64,000 nt of DNA from JAQBVV01 sp965249205. GTDB taxonomy: Bacteria > Acidobacteriota > Vicinamibacteria > Vicinamibacterales > UBA2999. The notes under the pieces were generated by a model. That model was given only the letters and a program-made list of their open reading frames with translations, made no database searches and was not told where the DNA came from. The DNA lies in contig CBDFLL010000004.1 in NCBI GenBank assembly GCA_965249205.1, positions 956,242 through 1,020,241 on the forward strand, in the 5' to 3' direction. This document shows positions 8,159 to 16,914 of this stretch, in pieces. The number at the start of each line of letters is the position of its first letter. The stretch's first letter is position 1. The translations under genes were made by a program, and so were the position numbers.

Positions 8159-9178
8159 ATGCTGCTTCACCTGTTTGCCCTGCTCGTAGGAGCCTCGACG
8201 GCCGTGCTCATCTTCGCGGGTGGACTGGTCACCAGTACAGGGTCCGGGCTCTCAGTGCCGGACTGGCCCAACACGTACGGCTGGTTCATGCTGACGTTTC
8301 CGATCGACAGGATGGTCGGCGGCATTTTTTACGAGCACAGCCACCGCCTCATCGCGAGTCTGGTCGGCCTCCTGATCGTCGTGCAGGCAGCGTGGCTGTG
8401 GCAAGCGGAACCCCGGGGCTGGGTGCGACGCCTCGGGTACATCGCCGTCGGGGCTGTCGTCACGCAGGGCATCCTTGGGGGCATCACGGTGCTCTGGTTT
8501 CTGCCCGCGCCGATTTCGATCGCACACGCCGGTCTGGCACAGCTCGTGTTTTGTCTCACGGTATCGCTCGCGTTGTTCACCTCTCCCGGTTGGCGGCGCG
8601 CCTATACGAACAAAACGGCACCTCTCGGCACTGACCGGCCCCTGCAAACGATCGCGATGGTCACGACGGCACTCGTGTACGCGCAGATTATTGCGGGCGC
8701 GGCCATGCGGCACACCGGCGCGGGCCTGGCGATCCCTGATTTCCCATTGGTGTTTGGATCCATCGTGCCGCCGTACTGGACGGCCCCGATCGCTGTTCAC
8801 TACGCTCATCGGGTTGGCGCGCTTGTGGTCTCCGGGTGCGTGCTGGCGACCGTTGGGCACGTGCTCTACCACCACCTGAGCCGACTGGAGTTGCGGAGAC
8901 CGTCGCTCCTGCTGCTGGCACTGCTGGCGATTCAGATCACACTCGGCGGCTTGACCGTGCTCAGCGGCAAGCACTACATCATCAACTCGCTGCATGTCGT
9001 CACCGGCGCGTTCGTGCTCGGCACGTCCCTCGTGCTCACGCTGCGAATCTGCCGACCGCGCTTTGCTGTCACAGGGACTGGCGCCACCGGATCCGATGTA
9101 CTACGCGGCTCGAGTCGAGCGTACGAATCAACCGGCGAATGGAGCCCGACCCCTGGAGTCCCCGGAGCGCGCGCATGA
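8159..9178 (+). CDS. ctaA: Heme A synthase (COX15/CtaA)
   Basis: 339 aa integral membrane protein with about eight helices. It converts heme O to heme A for aa3-type oxidases. The four family His sites are visible: FYEHSHRLIAS, SIAHAGLAQ, VHYAHRVGA and INSLHVVTGA, plus the early GGLVTSTGSGLSVPDWP loop. The start at 8159 is 13 bp after the upstream stop; the longer open frame upstream overlaps the previous gene and is rejected. The stop overlaps the start of ctaB by 4 nt (ATGA), implying translational coupling. Confidence 0.93.
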   Translation: MLLHLFALLVGASTAVLIFAGGLVTSTGSGLSVPDWPNTYGWFMLTFPIDRMVGGIFYEHSHRLIASLVGLLIVVQAAWLWQAEPRGWVRRLGYIAVGAVVTQGILGGITVLWFLPAPISIAHAGLAQLVFCLTVSLALFTSPGWRRAYTNKTAPLGTDRPLQTIAMVTTALVYAQIIAGAAMRHTGAGLAIPDFPLVFGSIVPPYWTAPIAVHYAHRVGALVVSGCVLATVGHVLYHHLSRLELRRPSLLLLALLAIQITLGGLTVLSGKHYIINSLHVVTGAFVLGTSLVLTLRICRPRFAVTGTGATGSDVLRGSSRAYESTGEWSPTPGVPGARA

Positions 9179-10113
9179 AGCCCACCGTTGACGCGGCAGC
9201 AACACCCTCGGTCCCGGCTACGACGGGATGGGACGCTACGGATGCACAACCGGCACACCGCGCGGCCGACTTCGTCACGCTGGTCAAACCGCGGCTGAAC
9301 CTGCTCGTGGTCTTCACGGCGGCCGCCGGCCTGTACCTCGCGTCGCCGAACGGCGTTGCGCTGTCGGTGTTGCTGCACACCCTTGTGGGCACGGCGCTCA
9401 TTGCCGGGGGGGCAGCGGCTCTGAACCAGGTCTTGGAGCGGGATACCGACGCGCTGATGCGCCGTACGCGCACGCGACCGATCGCGAGCGGCCGTCTGCG
9501 CCCGTCGCAAGCCGTGTTGTTTGGCCTCGCCCTGTCAACGGCGGGTCTCATCGAACTTGCCGTGGGGGTCAACCCTCTCTCCGCCGGCATGGCGGCCCTG
9601 ACGCTGGGCAGCTACGTACTCGTTTACACGCCACTCAAGCGACGGACGTCGCTGGCAACGCTCGTTGGAGCCGTTCCTGGCGCGCTTCCCCCGGTCATTG
9701 GCTGGGCGGCCGCCACCGGCTCTCTGACGCTGCCGGCGCTCGTACTTTTTGGGATCTCGTTCTTCTGGCAGATGCCGCACTTCCTCGCGATCGCGTGGCT
9801 GTACCGAGATGAATACGCCGCGGCGGGGATTCCGCTGCTGCCCGTGGTTGAGCCAGACGGACGCCGCACGGGACAGCAGGCGCTGCTCTACAGCGCCGCA
9901 CTGTGGCCGGTAAGCCTTTTGCCGCCGCTCGTCGGACTCGCCGGCGGCTTGTATCTTCTTGTGGCGACTGTGCTCGGGCTGACCCTGATTGCGCTGAGCG
10001 CCAACTTTGCGCGCGATCGATCGGCGACGACTGCGCGACGCCTGTTTCTGTTTTCCATCACGTATCTCCCGCTGCTCTGGGGAGCGCTCGTCGCCGACCG
10101 TCTCTGGATCTGA
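9175..10113 (+). CDS. ctaB: Protoheme IX farnesyltransferase (heme O synthase)
   Basis: 312 aa UbiA-family polytopic prenyltransferase that adds farnesyl to heme B, giving heme O, the substrate of CtaA. The first Asp-rich motif is NQVLERDTDALMRRT followed by RTRPIASGRL; the second is WLYRDEYAAAGIPLLPV. The start at 9175 overlaps the ctaA stop. The first 30 residues are a polar extension before the first helix. The order ctaA-ctaB-DUF420 is a standard oxidase assembly unit; no oxidase subunit gene lies in the window. Confidence 0.94.
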   Translation: MKPTVDAAATPSVPATTGWDATDAQPAHRAADFVTLVKPRLNLLVVFTAAAGLYLASPNGVALSVLLHTLVGTALIAGGAAALNQVLERDTDALMRRTRTRPIASGRLRPSQAVLFGLALSTAGLIELAVGVNPLSAGMAALTLGSYVLVYTPLKRRTSLATLVGAVPGALPPVIGWAAATGSLTLPALVLFGISFFWQMPHFLAIAWLYRDEYAAAGIPLLPVVEPDGRRTGQQALLYSAALWPVSLLPPLVGLAGGLYLLVATVLGLTLIALSANFARDRSATTARRLFLFSITYLPLLWGALVADRLWI

Positions 10114-10121
10114 CGACTCTG

Positions 10122-10538
10122 ATGCAGATATCCGACTTGCCGGCGCTCAATGCGACACTAAACGGCCTTGCGGCGATCTTCCTGACGACGGGTTTCGTCA
10201 TGATCCGTCGCGGCAATCGCGAACTGCACAAGCGCTGCATGCTGGCGGCACTCGCCACGTCCGCACTGTTTCTGATCTCCTACGTCGTGTATCACGCCAA
10301 CGCCGGTTCACGGCCGTTCCTTGGCCAGGGCGCCGTCCGTGTTGTGTACTTCGGGATTCTGATCACCCACGTGGTCCTTGCTGCCGCCATCCTTCCTCTC
10401 GCGCTGATGACCGCAGCGCGCGGTCTGACCGCCCAGTTCGACCGGCATGTCCGCCTGGCCCGTTGGACGCTGCCGATCTGGCTCTATGTCTCGGTCACCG
10501 GTGTGGTGATCTACCTGATGCTTTACCAGCTGTACTAG
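10122..10538 (+). CDS. DUF420 family membrane protein
   Basis: 138 aa, four predicted helices, starting MQISDLPALNATLNGLAAIF 8 bp after ctaB. DUF420 (CtaM/YozB-type) proteins accompany heme-copper oxidase genes and help oxidase maturation. Family His positions are present: RELHKRCM, VYHAN, ITHVVLA and RHVRLARWT. The stop codon TAG at 10536-10538 is also the first three bases of a palindromic repeat element, so the natural C terminus may have been trimmed or reset by the insertion. Confidence 0.88.
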   Translation: MQISDLPALNATLNGLAAIFLTTGFVMIRRGNRELHKRCMLAALATSALFLISYVVYHANAGSRPFLGQGAVRVVYFGILITHVVLAAAILPLALMTAARGLTAQFDRHVRLARWTLPIWLYVSVTGVVIYLMLYQLY

Positions 10539-10764
10539 TGGTCTGGTTGCGAATTGGCTTGTGCACTGAGGGCGTTGAGGCCCCCGGCTGGCCAGCGCGG
10601 ATTTCACCTGTCATGGATTGCGGCTATCTGAGAGCCACGCGCTCGTGAAATCCGCGCCAGGCGCGACGAGGGAGCATGCCGGGCGCATGTGACCGAGGAG
10701 CAACGCCGCCAGACGGGAGGCATAGAGCGCTTTTCGAATAGCCTTGTGTTTCGGCATTGCGGCT

Positions 10765-11808
10765 CGTGCTTATCCGGTTGTTTCAGCTAACCCCTATATC
10801 TTGCGATCAGCCTGGGGGGCGCACGTCCTGCGCGCCGCGAATCCGTCGGGCGGGCGTGGGCGTCCGTCCGGTCCCCAGGCCCAGCAGGGTCTGAAAGGCG
10901 GCCATCGGGTGCCGCCGCCGATTGTGCCGAAACACGAACTCATCGAGGTAGACCTGTAGTTGCGCCTTGCTGACGCCGTGGTGCGTGCCAATCAACCACT
11001 GTTGGCAATTGCCGATGACGCGGTCGGCCAAAGGCACGACGGAGGGCACCCCCCTGTGCAGGGCGCTCCGGATCGGTTGCGGGCGGGCGACGTGTCTCAC
11101 GTCAGCGGCCTGGAGCCCATCGAAACTTTTCAGCCCGTCGGTGTAGACCGTCGCCCCCGGCGCAATGTGGTGAGTGACGAACGCGAGCATCGTCGATTGT
11201 TTGAAGTTCGGGATCACGGACATGCGGACCCGACCCGACCGATCCCCGCGTCGTTCCACCGCCACCAGCACCAGCGCGGCTTTCCGCCCCTTGAGTTGGC
11301 GACTGCCGCGCAGGCCGGCCTGGGGCGCGCCCACCCAGGTGTCATCGATCTCCACGTCGCCGTACAAGGGCTCCCGCCCCGCGTTCACCATCGCGCGCCG
11401 CAGCTTGTGCAACAGCAGCCACGCCGTTTCGTACCGCCGCAGGCCCAACTGCCGCTGCAGCAGGAGCGCCGAGAGGCCCCGCTTGTCGGTAACCGTCAAA
11501 TAGGCCGCCCAGAACCACACCAGGAGCGGCGTCTTCGTGTTGTGGAGAATCGTCCCGGCGGTCAGCGACACCTGATACCGGCACGCCGCACATTGCCAGC
11601 GCCGGTGTGTGGTCAGGCGATAGCCGCGCGCGTGCCGGCACCGGGGACACACAAAGCCGTCCGGCCAGCGGCACGCCGCCAAGTAGTCCTGACAGGCCTC
11701 GGCGGTCGCAAATTGCCGCTGAAACTCCCGGAGATTCTTCGGAAACGACGGGCGCGCCACGCCGATACACTACCGGTGGTGGCTTGCTGAAACAACCGGA
11801 TAAGCACG
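10765..11808 (-). mobile_element. IS1595-family insertion sequence, copy 1 (1,044 bp)
   Basis: The ends are perfect inverted repeats of 23 bp beginning CGTGCTTATCCGGTTGTTTC. An 8-bp target duplication, TTGCGGCT, is present at 10757-10764 and 11809-11816, so this copy has not recombined. It inserted in the middle of palindromic element A1. Confidence 0.95.
10807..11760 (-). CDS. IS1595 family transposase (copy 1)
   Basis: 317 aa from a GTG. An N-terminal zinc ribbon (CPRC near residues 38-41 and CAAC near 57-60) is followed by an RNase-H-fold catalytic domain: VEIDDTWVGA with the first Asp, VYTDGLKSF with the second, and a C-terminal VFRHNRRRHP region, as in the ISXO2-like/IS1595 group. It differs from copy 2 at two visible residues (Ala/Asp near position 20 and Arg/His near 48). 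Both copies look intact and recent. Confidence 0.95.
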   Translation of the reverse strand: MARPSFPKNLREFQRQFATAEACQDYLAACRWPDGFVCPRCRHARGYRLTTHRRWQCAACRYQVSLTAGTILHNTKTPLLVWFWAAYLTVTDKRGLSALLLQRQLGLRRYETAWLLLHKLRRAMVNAGREPLYGDVEIDDTWVGAPQAGLRGSRQLKGRKAALVLVAVERRGDRSGRVRMSVIPNFKQSTMLAFVTHHIAPGATVYTDGLKSFDGLQAADVRHVARPQPIRSALHRGVPSVVPLADRVIGNCQQWLIGTHHGVSKAQLQVYLDEFVFRHNRRRHPMAAFQTLLGLGTGRTPTPARRIRGAQDVRPPG

Positions 11809-12037
11809 TTGCGGCTACTCGAACGCCACACGGTCATGAAAAGCGCTGTAGCCGGCCGAATGCCTAACGCGTTTTCGAGTTCTTCATAGTAGACCGGAGC
11901 CGAAAACGCGCTAGCTGATTCGCAACCAGACCACTAGCCGGTAAAAATGAAATTTGGACGCCGCACCGAGGGAGAAGGCGCCGAGCGCACAGGGTGCCGT
12001 CTGTACAACGGGCCTGGTGGAATAAAATGGACTCGAC

Positions 12038-14167
12038 ATGCCGCAGTACGCGCTCTCTGGGCCTCGCCGCTGGCAAGCCACCCTCGTTGTGGCGGTGTTC
12101 GTCTTTGCCGTCATCGGCGCCGGACTGGTCGGCTGGTGGTACGCAGGGGTTTCGACGCCGATTTCGGGACCGATCGTCCTCATCTCCATCGACGACCTGA
12201 GCCCATCGCGGGTGTCTGGCGGCATTCGCGCCGGCGACGCGACATCGTCTATCGAGGCTCTCGCGACCGACGCCGTGATCTTTGAACGTGCGTACACACA
12301 CTCACCGCTGACGCTCCCCGCCCACGCCTCCATGCTTGCCGGGCAACTCCCGTTCGAACACGGTGTCAGGGATGAGGCCGGATTCGCACTACGAGAGAAC
12401 GCGGATTCGCTGGCGGAGCTACTGCGGAACCGCGGCTTCGAGACCGGAGCGGCCGTATCGTCCTTTCTGCTTCGGCCGGCAACGGGCGTCGCCCAGGGCT
12501 TCACGTTCTTTGATGCCGAATTGCCGGACGAGCCCGACGCGCACTCGCCGGTGGTCGAACGCGACGGCGCGCAGACCGCCCAGGCAGCCGCACAGTGGCT
12601 TCGCTCGCAAGCCGAGGATCGCGTCTTCCTCCTCGTCCAGGTGAGCGGAGATGCCGCCGAATCCACCGTGGCGCAGCTTGTCGCGATGCTCGAAGAGTTG
12701 AGGCTGTACGATCAGGCCACAATCATCCTGACATCCAGTCACGGTGCCACCGGCGCCGGCGGGTCACTCGACGACGCATCGCTTCACGTACCGTTGCTCG
12801 TCAAGCAGCCGGACCGCGAAGGCGCGGGCCGTCGCGTCGCCGTGCCCGTGCAGCACATCGATATCCTCCCGACCCTCCTCGATCTGGTGCGCGCGCCCAT
12901 TCCCTCTGGGCTGCGGGGTCGATCTCTTCGCGCGGTGCTCGGCGGCGATGAGACAGGTCTCGCCGATCAGCCGATCTACGCCGAGTCTCTGGCGGGGCGG
13001 TTCAGATTTGGAGGCCCAGGGAAATTCGCGCTCGCAAGCCAGGCGTACCGATACGTTCGCAGTGGCAACGATGCCGCCGGAGAGTCCGAGGGTGAACCGG
13101 CGAGCCCGTCGCCTCCCGAAGCGGCAGACGCTACTCGCCTCAGCGAAGAACTCGACCGCCTCCTCGAAGGACAGCCCGTGGGTCAGCCGACGGAGATTGC
13201 GGCCGCTGATGAGGACCAGTACGCCGCGCTGGGGTACCTGGGAGGCGCGTTGATCGCCGATGCGGAATCAGCATCGATCGATCCTGCGGATGAAGCGTTC
13301 GTCGCGGAGACTTATCGTGCCGCTGCGAGACTCGCGGGACAGAAATCCTACACGGTGGCCATCGACCTGCTGCAAGCACTTGCGCATGCCCATCCGCAAA
13401 TGGCGGTGGCGCAGTATCAGCTCGGCATGCTGCTGTCGCGTGCGGGACGACTCGACGAGGCCGTGACCGCGTTCCGCGCGGCCGCCTCAGCCGAACCTGA
13501 CGATCCGTACATTCCTGCGGCGCTGGCGCGTGTGCTGATGCGAGCCCGCCGGTACGACGAAGCCAGCGACCGCGCGAGACTGGCCGTCGCGCTGGCTGAA
13601 CGGCAGGACACCCGGGCACGTTGCACCGCCTTCGAGGTGGCGGCGCGCGTGGCGCTCGTACTTGACGATCGAGAACGCGCCGAGGCGTACGGCGAAGCCA
13701 CCGAACTCGAGAATCCCGGGCTGCCGATGGCGCGGTTCGTCCGCGGGCGACTGCTGCACGCGGATGGCATGTATGAGGAGGCGCTGGTGGCGTTTCAGGA
13801 GGCCACCACCGTGCTCACGCAGCATGGCCGCGCGCTTGAGGAACTGCACTGGTATCTGGGAGATACGCTCCGAAGGCTTGACCAGTACCCCGAGGCGGAA
13901 GCGCAATTCCGCGAGGAGCTGCAGGCCTTTCCACGCAGCATCGCCGCGTACGCCAGTCTAGTCACCCTCTACCACGCCTCGAATCGTGCGGGCGGGGTGG
14001 AAGAAGCTCTCGACGCCCTCGTCGACACCGCGCCCACCCCAGAGGGCTACGACGCCGCCGCCAGGCTCTGGACGATCGTCGGCGAGCCGGCACGCGCGGC
14101 GGCACTTAGAGCCGATGCGCGCATGCGGTTCAACGGGGATCCGTCGCTCGCGTTGTTTCAGCCGTAG
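12038..14167 (+). CDS. Membrane-anchored sulfatase-like protein with C-terminal TPR repeats
   Basis: 709 aa. An N-terminal anchor helix (ATLVVAVFVFAVIGAGLVGW) is followed by an alkaline-phosphatase/sulfatase fold (residues about 45-310) and then TPR-type repeats (about 430-690, e.g. AVAQYQLGMLLSRAGRLDEA). Metal-site landmarks are partly kept (VLISIDDLSP; SSHGATGAGG, where active enzymes usually have DHG). The formylglycine site is not canonical: instead of C/S-x-P-x-R the sequence reads HSPLTLPAHASMLAG, with Thr and His at the key places. This variant is common in acidobacterial sulfatase-TPR proteins; sulfatase activity is doubtful. Confidence 0.82.
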   Translation: MPQYALSGPRRWQATLVVAVFVFAVIGAGLVGWWYAGVSTPISGPIVLISIDDLSPSRVSGGIRAGDATSSIEALATDAVIFERAYTHSPLTLPAHASMLAGQLPFEHGVRDEAGFALRENADSLAELLRNRGFETGAAVSSFLLRPATGVAQGFTFFDAELPDEPDAHSPVVERDGAQTAQAAAQWLRSQAEDRVFLLVQVSGDAAESTVAQLVAMLEELRLYDQATIILTSSHGATGAGGSLDDASLHVPLLVKQPDREGAGRRVAVPVQHIDILPTLLDLVRAPIPSGLRGRSLRAVLGGDETGLADQPIYAESLAGRFRFGGPGKFALASQAYRYVRSGNDAAGESEGEPASPSPPEAADATRLSEELDRLLEGQPVGQPTEIAAADEDQYAALGYLGGALIADAESASIDPADEAFVAETYRAAARLAGQKSYTVAIDLLQALAHAHPQMAVAQYQLGMLLSRAGRLDEAVTAFRAAASAEPDDPYIPAALARVLMRARRYDEASDRARLAVALAERQDTRARCTAFEVAARVALVLDDRERAEAYGEATELENPGLPMARFVRGRLLHADGMYEEALVAFQEATTVLTQHGRALEELHWYLGDTLRRLDQYPEAEAQFREELQAFPRSIAAYASLVTLYHASNRAGGVEEALDALVDTAPTPEGYDAAARLWTIVGEPARAAALRADARMRFNGDPSLALFQP

Positions 14168-14328
14168 CTCCCGACTGCGCTACGGCCAGGCCGCATTTCA
14201 CCTAATCCCGGCAGCCCACATCGGTCACCGACTGGACCACTCCATACCGGTGCGACCACCGGAACCCGCGGACACGAAGAATAGGGAAATAACGGACGAG
14301 AAGAGCCGGTGCCGAACTTCAGTTCACG
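14168..14328. other. Intergenic spacer between convergent genes
   Basis: 161 bp between convergent genes. It contains one degenerate fragment similar to a palindromic-module end (GGCCGCATTTCACCT at about 14190) without a partner. No gene seen. Confidence 0.4.
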
Positions 14329-15483
14329 CTACGGCCGCTCCGGCTCCGGCCGGCCGAACCGCGCGTCGTCGATCGCGGCGTTCGCTTCCAGTTCGTCGAA
14401 CTGAAGCGTCGACTGCCCGTTGGTCCAGGTCAACACCACGTGAAACGGCATCTGCACACCGTCTACCTCACGGTAGTCGCTGAAATCCATTCGTACGGGA
14501 ACAGGCCCCGCCCCTGTGTCGGTCCAGCGCAGGAGGCGACGCAACATGCCCGCATCGTCGATATACAGGTCGACGGGATGTTCTCCTGGATTGGCGCCCC
14601 TGAGGATCTCGACCTGATCATCGCCAATATCGCCGTAGCCCACCTGCCACTCGCTGAACGCCTCCTGGATCTGCGCCGGAAACGACGCCATCGAGTCAAT
14701 CCCGGCACCAGTCAGACTCGTTCCGGTCAGGCTGAGGAGCGGAACGGGCGTGTCGGGCTGATATTTCCACCCGTTCGTTCCGTCATACGCCCATATCAAA
14801 TCGGACAAAAGCCCATGCGCGACAATCGTGCGCTTGTTCGGCCTTGCGGCATAGAACTCCATCGGCACGACGGCACCAGCCGTGTCGAACCCGACGTAGG
14901 TACCCGACCCGGTGATGCTCGAAATCGTCGCGAGTCGCTCGGCGCCGCCAAGCGCCTGTATGTATCGCTCGAATACCTCTTCGGCAGATGGCGCATAAAG
15001 GGCGGCGAAAAACCGGAGCGGCTGAGGATCGTCAAGGAGTTCTGAGTACTGCAGTCTCAGACTCGGCGCCTGACCTGGAAAATAGTCCCCGTTGTGACAG
15101 GTGAAACAGGTCACCCGCTGCTCGCCGCCGAAATACGTGCGGTTGATGGTGTTCATCATGATCACCATCTGTCGAGCTCGCTGAATCCGAGGCGTCGGAA
15201 TCGCAAACGCCTCGGTATCGTAGGTGATCGCCGGAGAATGGCAGCCGACGCAGTCAAGCAGGAGGGCGGAGGCGAACATGCCCATCGTGTCGTTGAACTC
15301 GTCCACGGGAATGCCCTTGAGCACCTGGACGTCCGAGTACACCTCCTCGGCCATCGGCTGCGCCTGTGCCGACGCCTTCTGGCCGGCAACAAACGCGACG
15401 CCCAGCAGGCATGACGCCGCCACTGCAATGGCACCACCCGCCAACCGTCGCCTGCCAATCCGCTTGTGGTTCACGTCCCTCAT
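14329..15483 (-). CDS. Reaction-centre-type multiheme cytochrome c, secreted
   Basis: 384 aa, start at 15483 with GGGGA upstream. The signal region is GGAIAVAASCLLGVAFVAGQ. Residues about 45-150 resemble the photosynthetic reaction-centre cytochrome c family widespread in non-phototrophic Acidobacteria: VLKGIPVDEFNDTMGMFASA, then heme motifs CVGCH (about residue 78) and CFTCH (about 125), with TINRTYFGGEQRVTC between. The C-terminal 230 residues are a beta-rich lipoprotein-like domain of unknown role. It heads a minus-strand run of small secreted proteins and probably takes part in periplasmic electron transfer. Confidence 0.85.
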   Translation of the reverse strand: MRDVNHKRIGRRRLAGGAIAVAASCLLGVAFVAGQKASAQAQPMAEEVYSDVQVLKGIPVDEFNDTMGMFASALLLDCVGCHSPAITYDTEAFAIPTPRIQRARQMVIMMNTINRTYFGGEQRVTCFTCHNGDYFPGQAPSLRLQYSELLDDPQPLRFFAALYAPSAEEVFERYIQALGGAERLATISSITGSGTYVGFDTAGAVVPMEFYAARPNKRTIVAHGLLSDLIWAYDGTNGWKYQPDTPVPLLSLTGTSLTGAGIDSMASFPAQIQEAFSEWQVGYGDIGDDQVEILRGANPGEHPVDLYIDDAGMLRRLLRWTDTGAGPVPVRMDFSDYREVDGVQMPFHVVLTWTNGQSTLQFDELEANAAIDDARFGRPEPERP

Positions 15484-15548
15484 TCGATTATCCCCAAGCA
15501 GTGCTCAGCGAAGGCGCCGATGTCCGCGGCCGACCTAGCCCTGTTGTC

Positions 15549-16412
15549 TTATCCGCGCTCCCGCGTGTACATGTTGGCCAGGTCGCGATCTTCGCACGGC
15601 AGGTCCTCGGTCAGCAGCGCCTGCGGATCGGGATTCAGGTTGCTCCTTTCGGGATTCATCACCCACGGCTCGGTCAGATAATCGTCATACACGGTCGCCT
15701 GCCACGTGAAACTGTTCCCCTCGCGCGTTATGCGTTCAACGACCCGCATATTGTTGGAGTGCAAGTACCCGGGCCACGCGAGCCAACTCCAATCGGTGAA
15801 GCCCACGCTGTCGATCACCATCGTGTCGCCTTCCCACTCGCCCACGGAATCTCCGTAGTAGGTCAGGTCCTGCGAACGTATCGGATGGTGCTCGCGGCCA
15901 TCGATCGGGATGACGCGAAAGGTATTCATGTGCGTATACATAAAGATCAGTTCGGTGTCGGTCTGCACGATCTTGCTGGGCGCGCCGATGCGCGGCAGGC
16001 CCTCCGGATAGCACCGACCGTCCGGATCCTCCGCATTGCCGTTGACGTCCAGGAACTCCACGCGCTCCCAGTACTCGGGCTTGTACACCGGCTTGTTCGG
16101 GTCCATGCGCTGGCGCACGCCGCTGTCGCGCTCAAAATTGACGCTGGGCGCGCACTCTTGTGCCGGGTGACACGGGCGTCCCGTGCTCAACACGGTGATG
16201 TTACCGTCCGCATCGGGCACCAGAGTCCCGCCTCGACCGCCCGCCCAGACGCCGCTCAGATCAGGCTTGCCGTCAGCCGTGCGCGGCGTCTCTGCATTCG
16301 GCCCTGGGCCGCCACCCCTCCCTTGCGCAGCCGTGTCCGCGGGCACGAAACACAACGCAGCCGCAGCAGCAACGACGACGATTCCGTTCGCAAAAATACC
16401 TCGACGCATCAT
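15549..16412 (-). CDS. Secreted hypothetical protein
   Basis: 287 aa with a clear signal peptide (IVVVAAAAALCFVPADTAAQ). Two adjacent ATGs exist; the GGGAG site favours the second (16409). The mature part has a PDLSGVW motif typical of acidobacterial secreted proteins (TADGKPDLSGVWAGGRGG), many Trp/Tyr, and segments RCYPEGLPRIGAPSKIVQTD and VGEWEGDTMVIDSVGFTDWS. This family is very common in Vicinamibacteria; the function is unknown. It lies 36 bp before the next minus-strand gene and is probably co-transcribed. Confidence 0.8.
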   Translation of the reverse strand: MMRRGIFANGIVVVAAAAALCFVPADTAAQGRGGGPGPNAETPRTADGKPDLSGVWAGGRGGTLVPDADGNITVLSTGRPCHPAQECAPSVNFERDSGVRQRMDPNKPVYKPEYWERVEFLDVNGNAEDPDGRCYPEGLPRIGAPSKIVQTDTELIFMYTHMNTFRVIPIDGREHHPIRSQDLTYYGDSVGEWEGDTMVIDSVGFTDWSWLAWPGYLHSNNMRVVERITREGNSFTWQATVYDDYLTEPWVMNPERSNLNPDPQALLTEDLPCEDRDLANMYTRERG

Positions 16413-16448
16413 GACTCCCAGTCTCTTCGAACTGATCGAAGGTGTCAG

Positions 16449-16886
16449 TTACTCGTTGAGCCGCTGCGCTTCCTCGGAGGTGGGATCTTCGTGAAACAGC
16501 GTCACGACCCGCCCATCCGGAAACGTCATCTGGCGAACCCGACCGAGGTTCGCGCCGTTGAAGGCTGGCGCGAACGTGACGTCGTAGACCTCTCCAACCT
16601 TGAAGATCCGCACCATGCCGGCCGCACGCAGGGCCCCTGGTCCCGCGCCCGCCATCTCCCACTCCTCAACCGTCCCGTCCGGCTTCGTCTCCTCGAACAA
16701 CCAGCGCACGTGCGGATTGATCATGGCGAACCGCACCAGTGTCCCGGTGAAGGAGCCAATCTCGTTCATATCGTATTCAGCCTGGATCGCGTGGTGAGCG
16801 GCCACGGGCGGTGCCGAAACCACCCCCGCCATCAACAGCGCTGCAACCATCGCCGCCACAACCGTGCCCGTTCTTACGTTCCTCAT
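16449..16886 (-). CDS. DUF6152 family secreted protein
   Basis: 145 aa, start at 16886 with GGGAGGCAAGCG upstream. It has a signal peptide, then HHAIQAEYDMNEIGSFTGTL and NPHVRWLF, the HHA..G.V..F...NPH pattern of DUF6152 (OB-like periplasmic proteins). The neighbouring PDLSGVW protein and DUF6152 are often found together in this group. The function is unknown. A second DUF6152 gene lies at 37469-37870. Confidence 0.8.
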   Translation of the reverse strand: MRNVRTGTVVAAMVAALLMAGVVSAPPVAAHHAIQAEYDMNEIGSFTGTLVRFAMINPHVRWLFEETKPDGTVEEWEMAGAGPGALRAAGMVRIFKVGEVYDVTFAPAFNGANLGRVRQMTFPDGRVVTLFHEDPTSEEAQRLNE

Positions 16887-16914
16887 CGCTTGCCTCCCGT
16901 TACTGAAATCCGCC

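Larger units (their letters stand above)
10536..11937. repeat. Palindromic element A1, terminal inverted repeats, split by IS1595
   Basis: The termini are TAGTGGTCTGGTTGCGAAT at 10536-10554 and its exact complement at 11919-11937, flanked by C and G so that CTAG stands at both ends. Without the IS and one target duplication the element is about 350 bp. Nested inside are further inverted pairs: GCGCGGATTTCACCTG with GTGAAATCCGCGC (about 10592-10660), AGAGCGCTTTTC with GAAAAGCGCT (about 10727 to 11845), and AACGCGTTTTCG with CGAAAACGCG. Related modules recur at 21995, 33337, 39719 and 61938. Confidence 0.8.

Noticed and set aside
14185..14215. Possible sixth palindromic element (GGCCGCATTTCACCT)
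   Set aside because: Only one arm with mismatches and no inverted partner within 200 bp.
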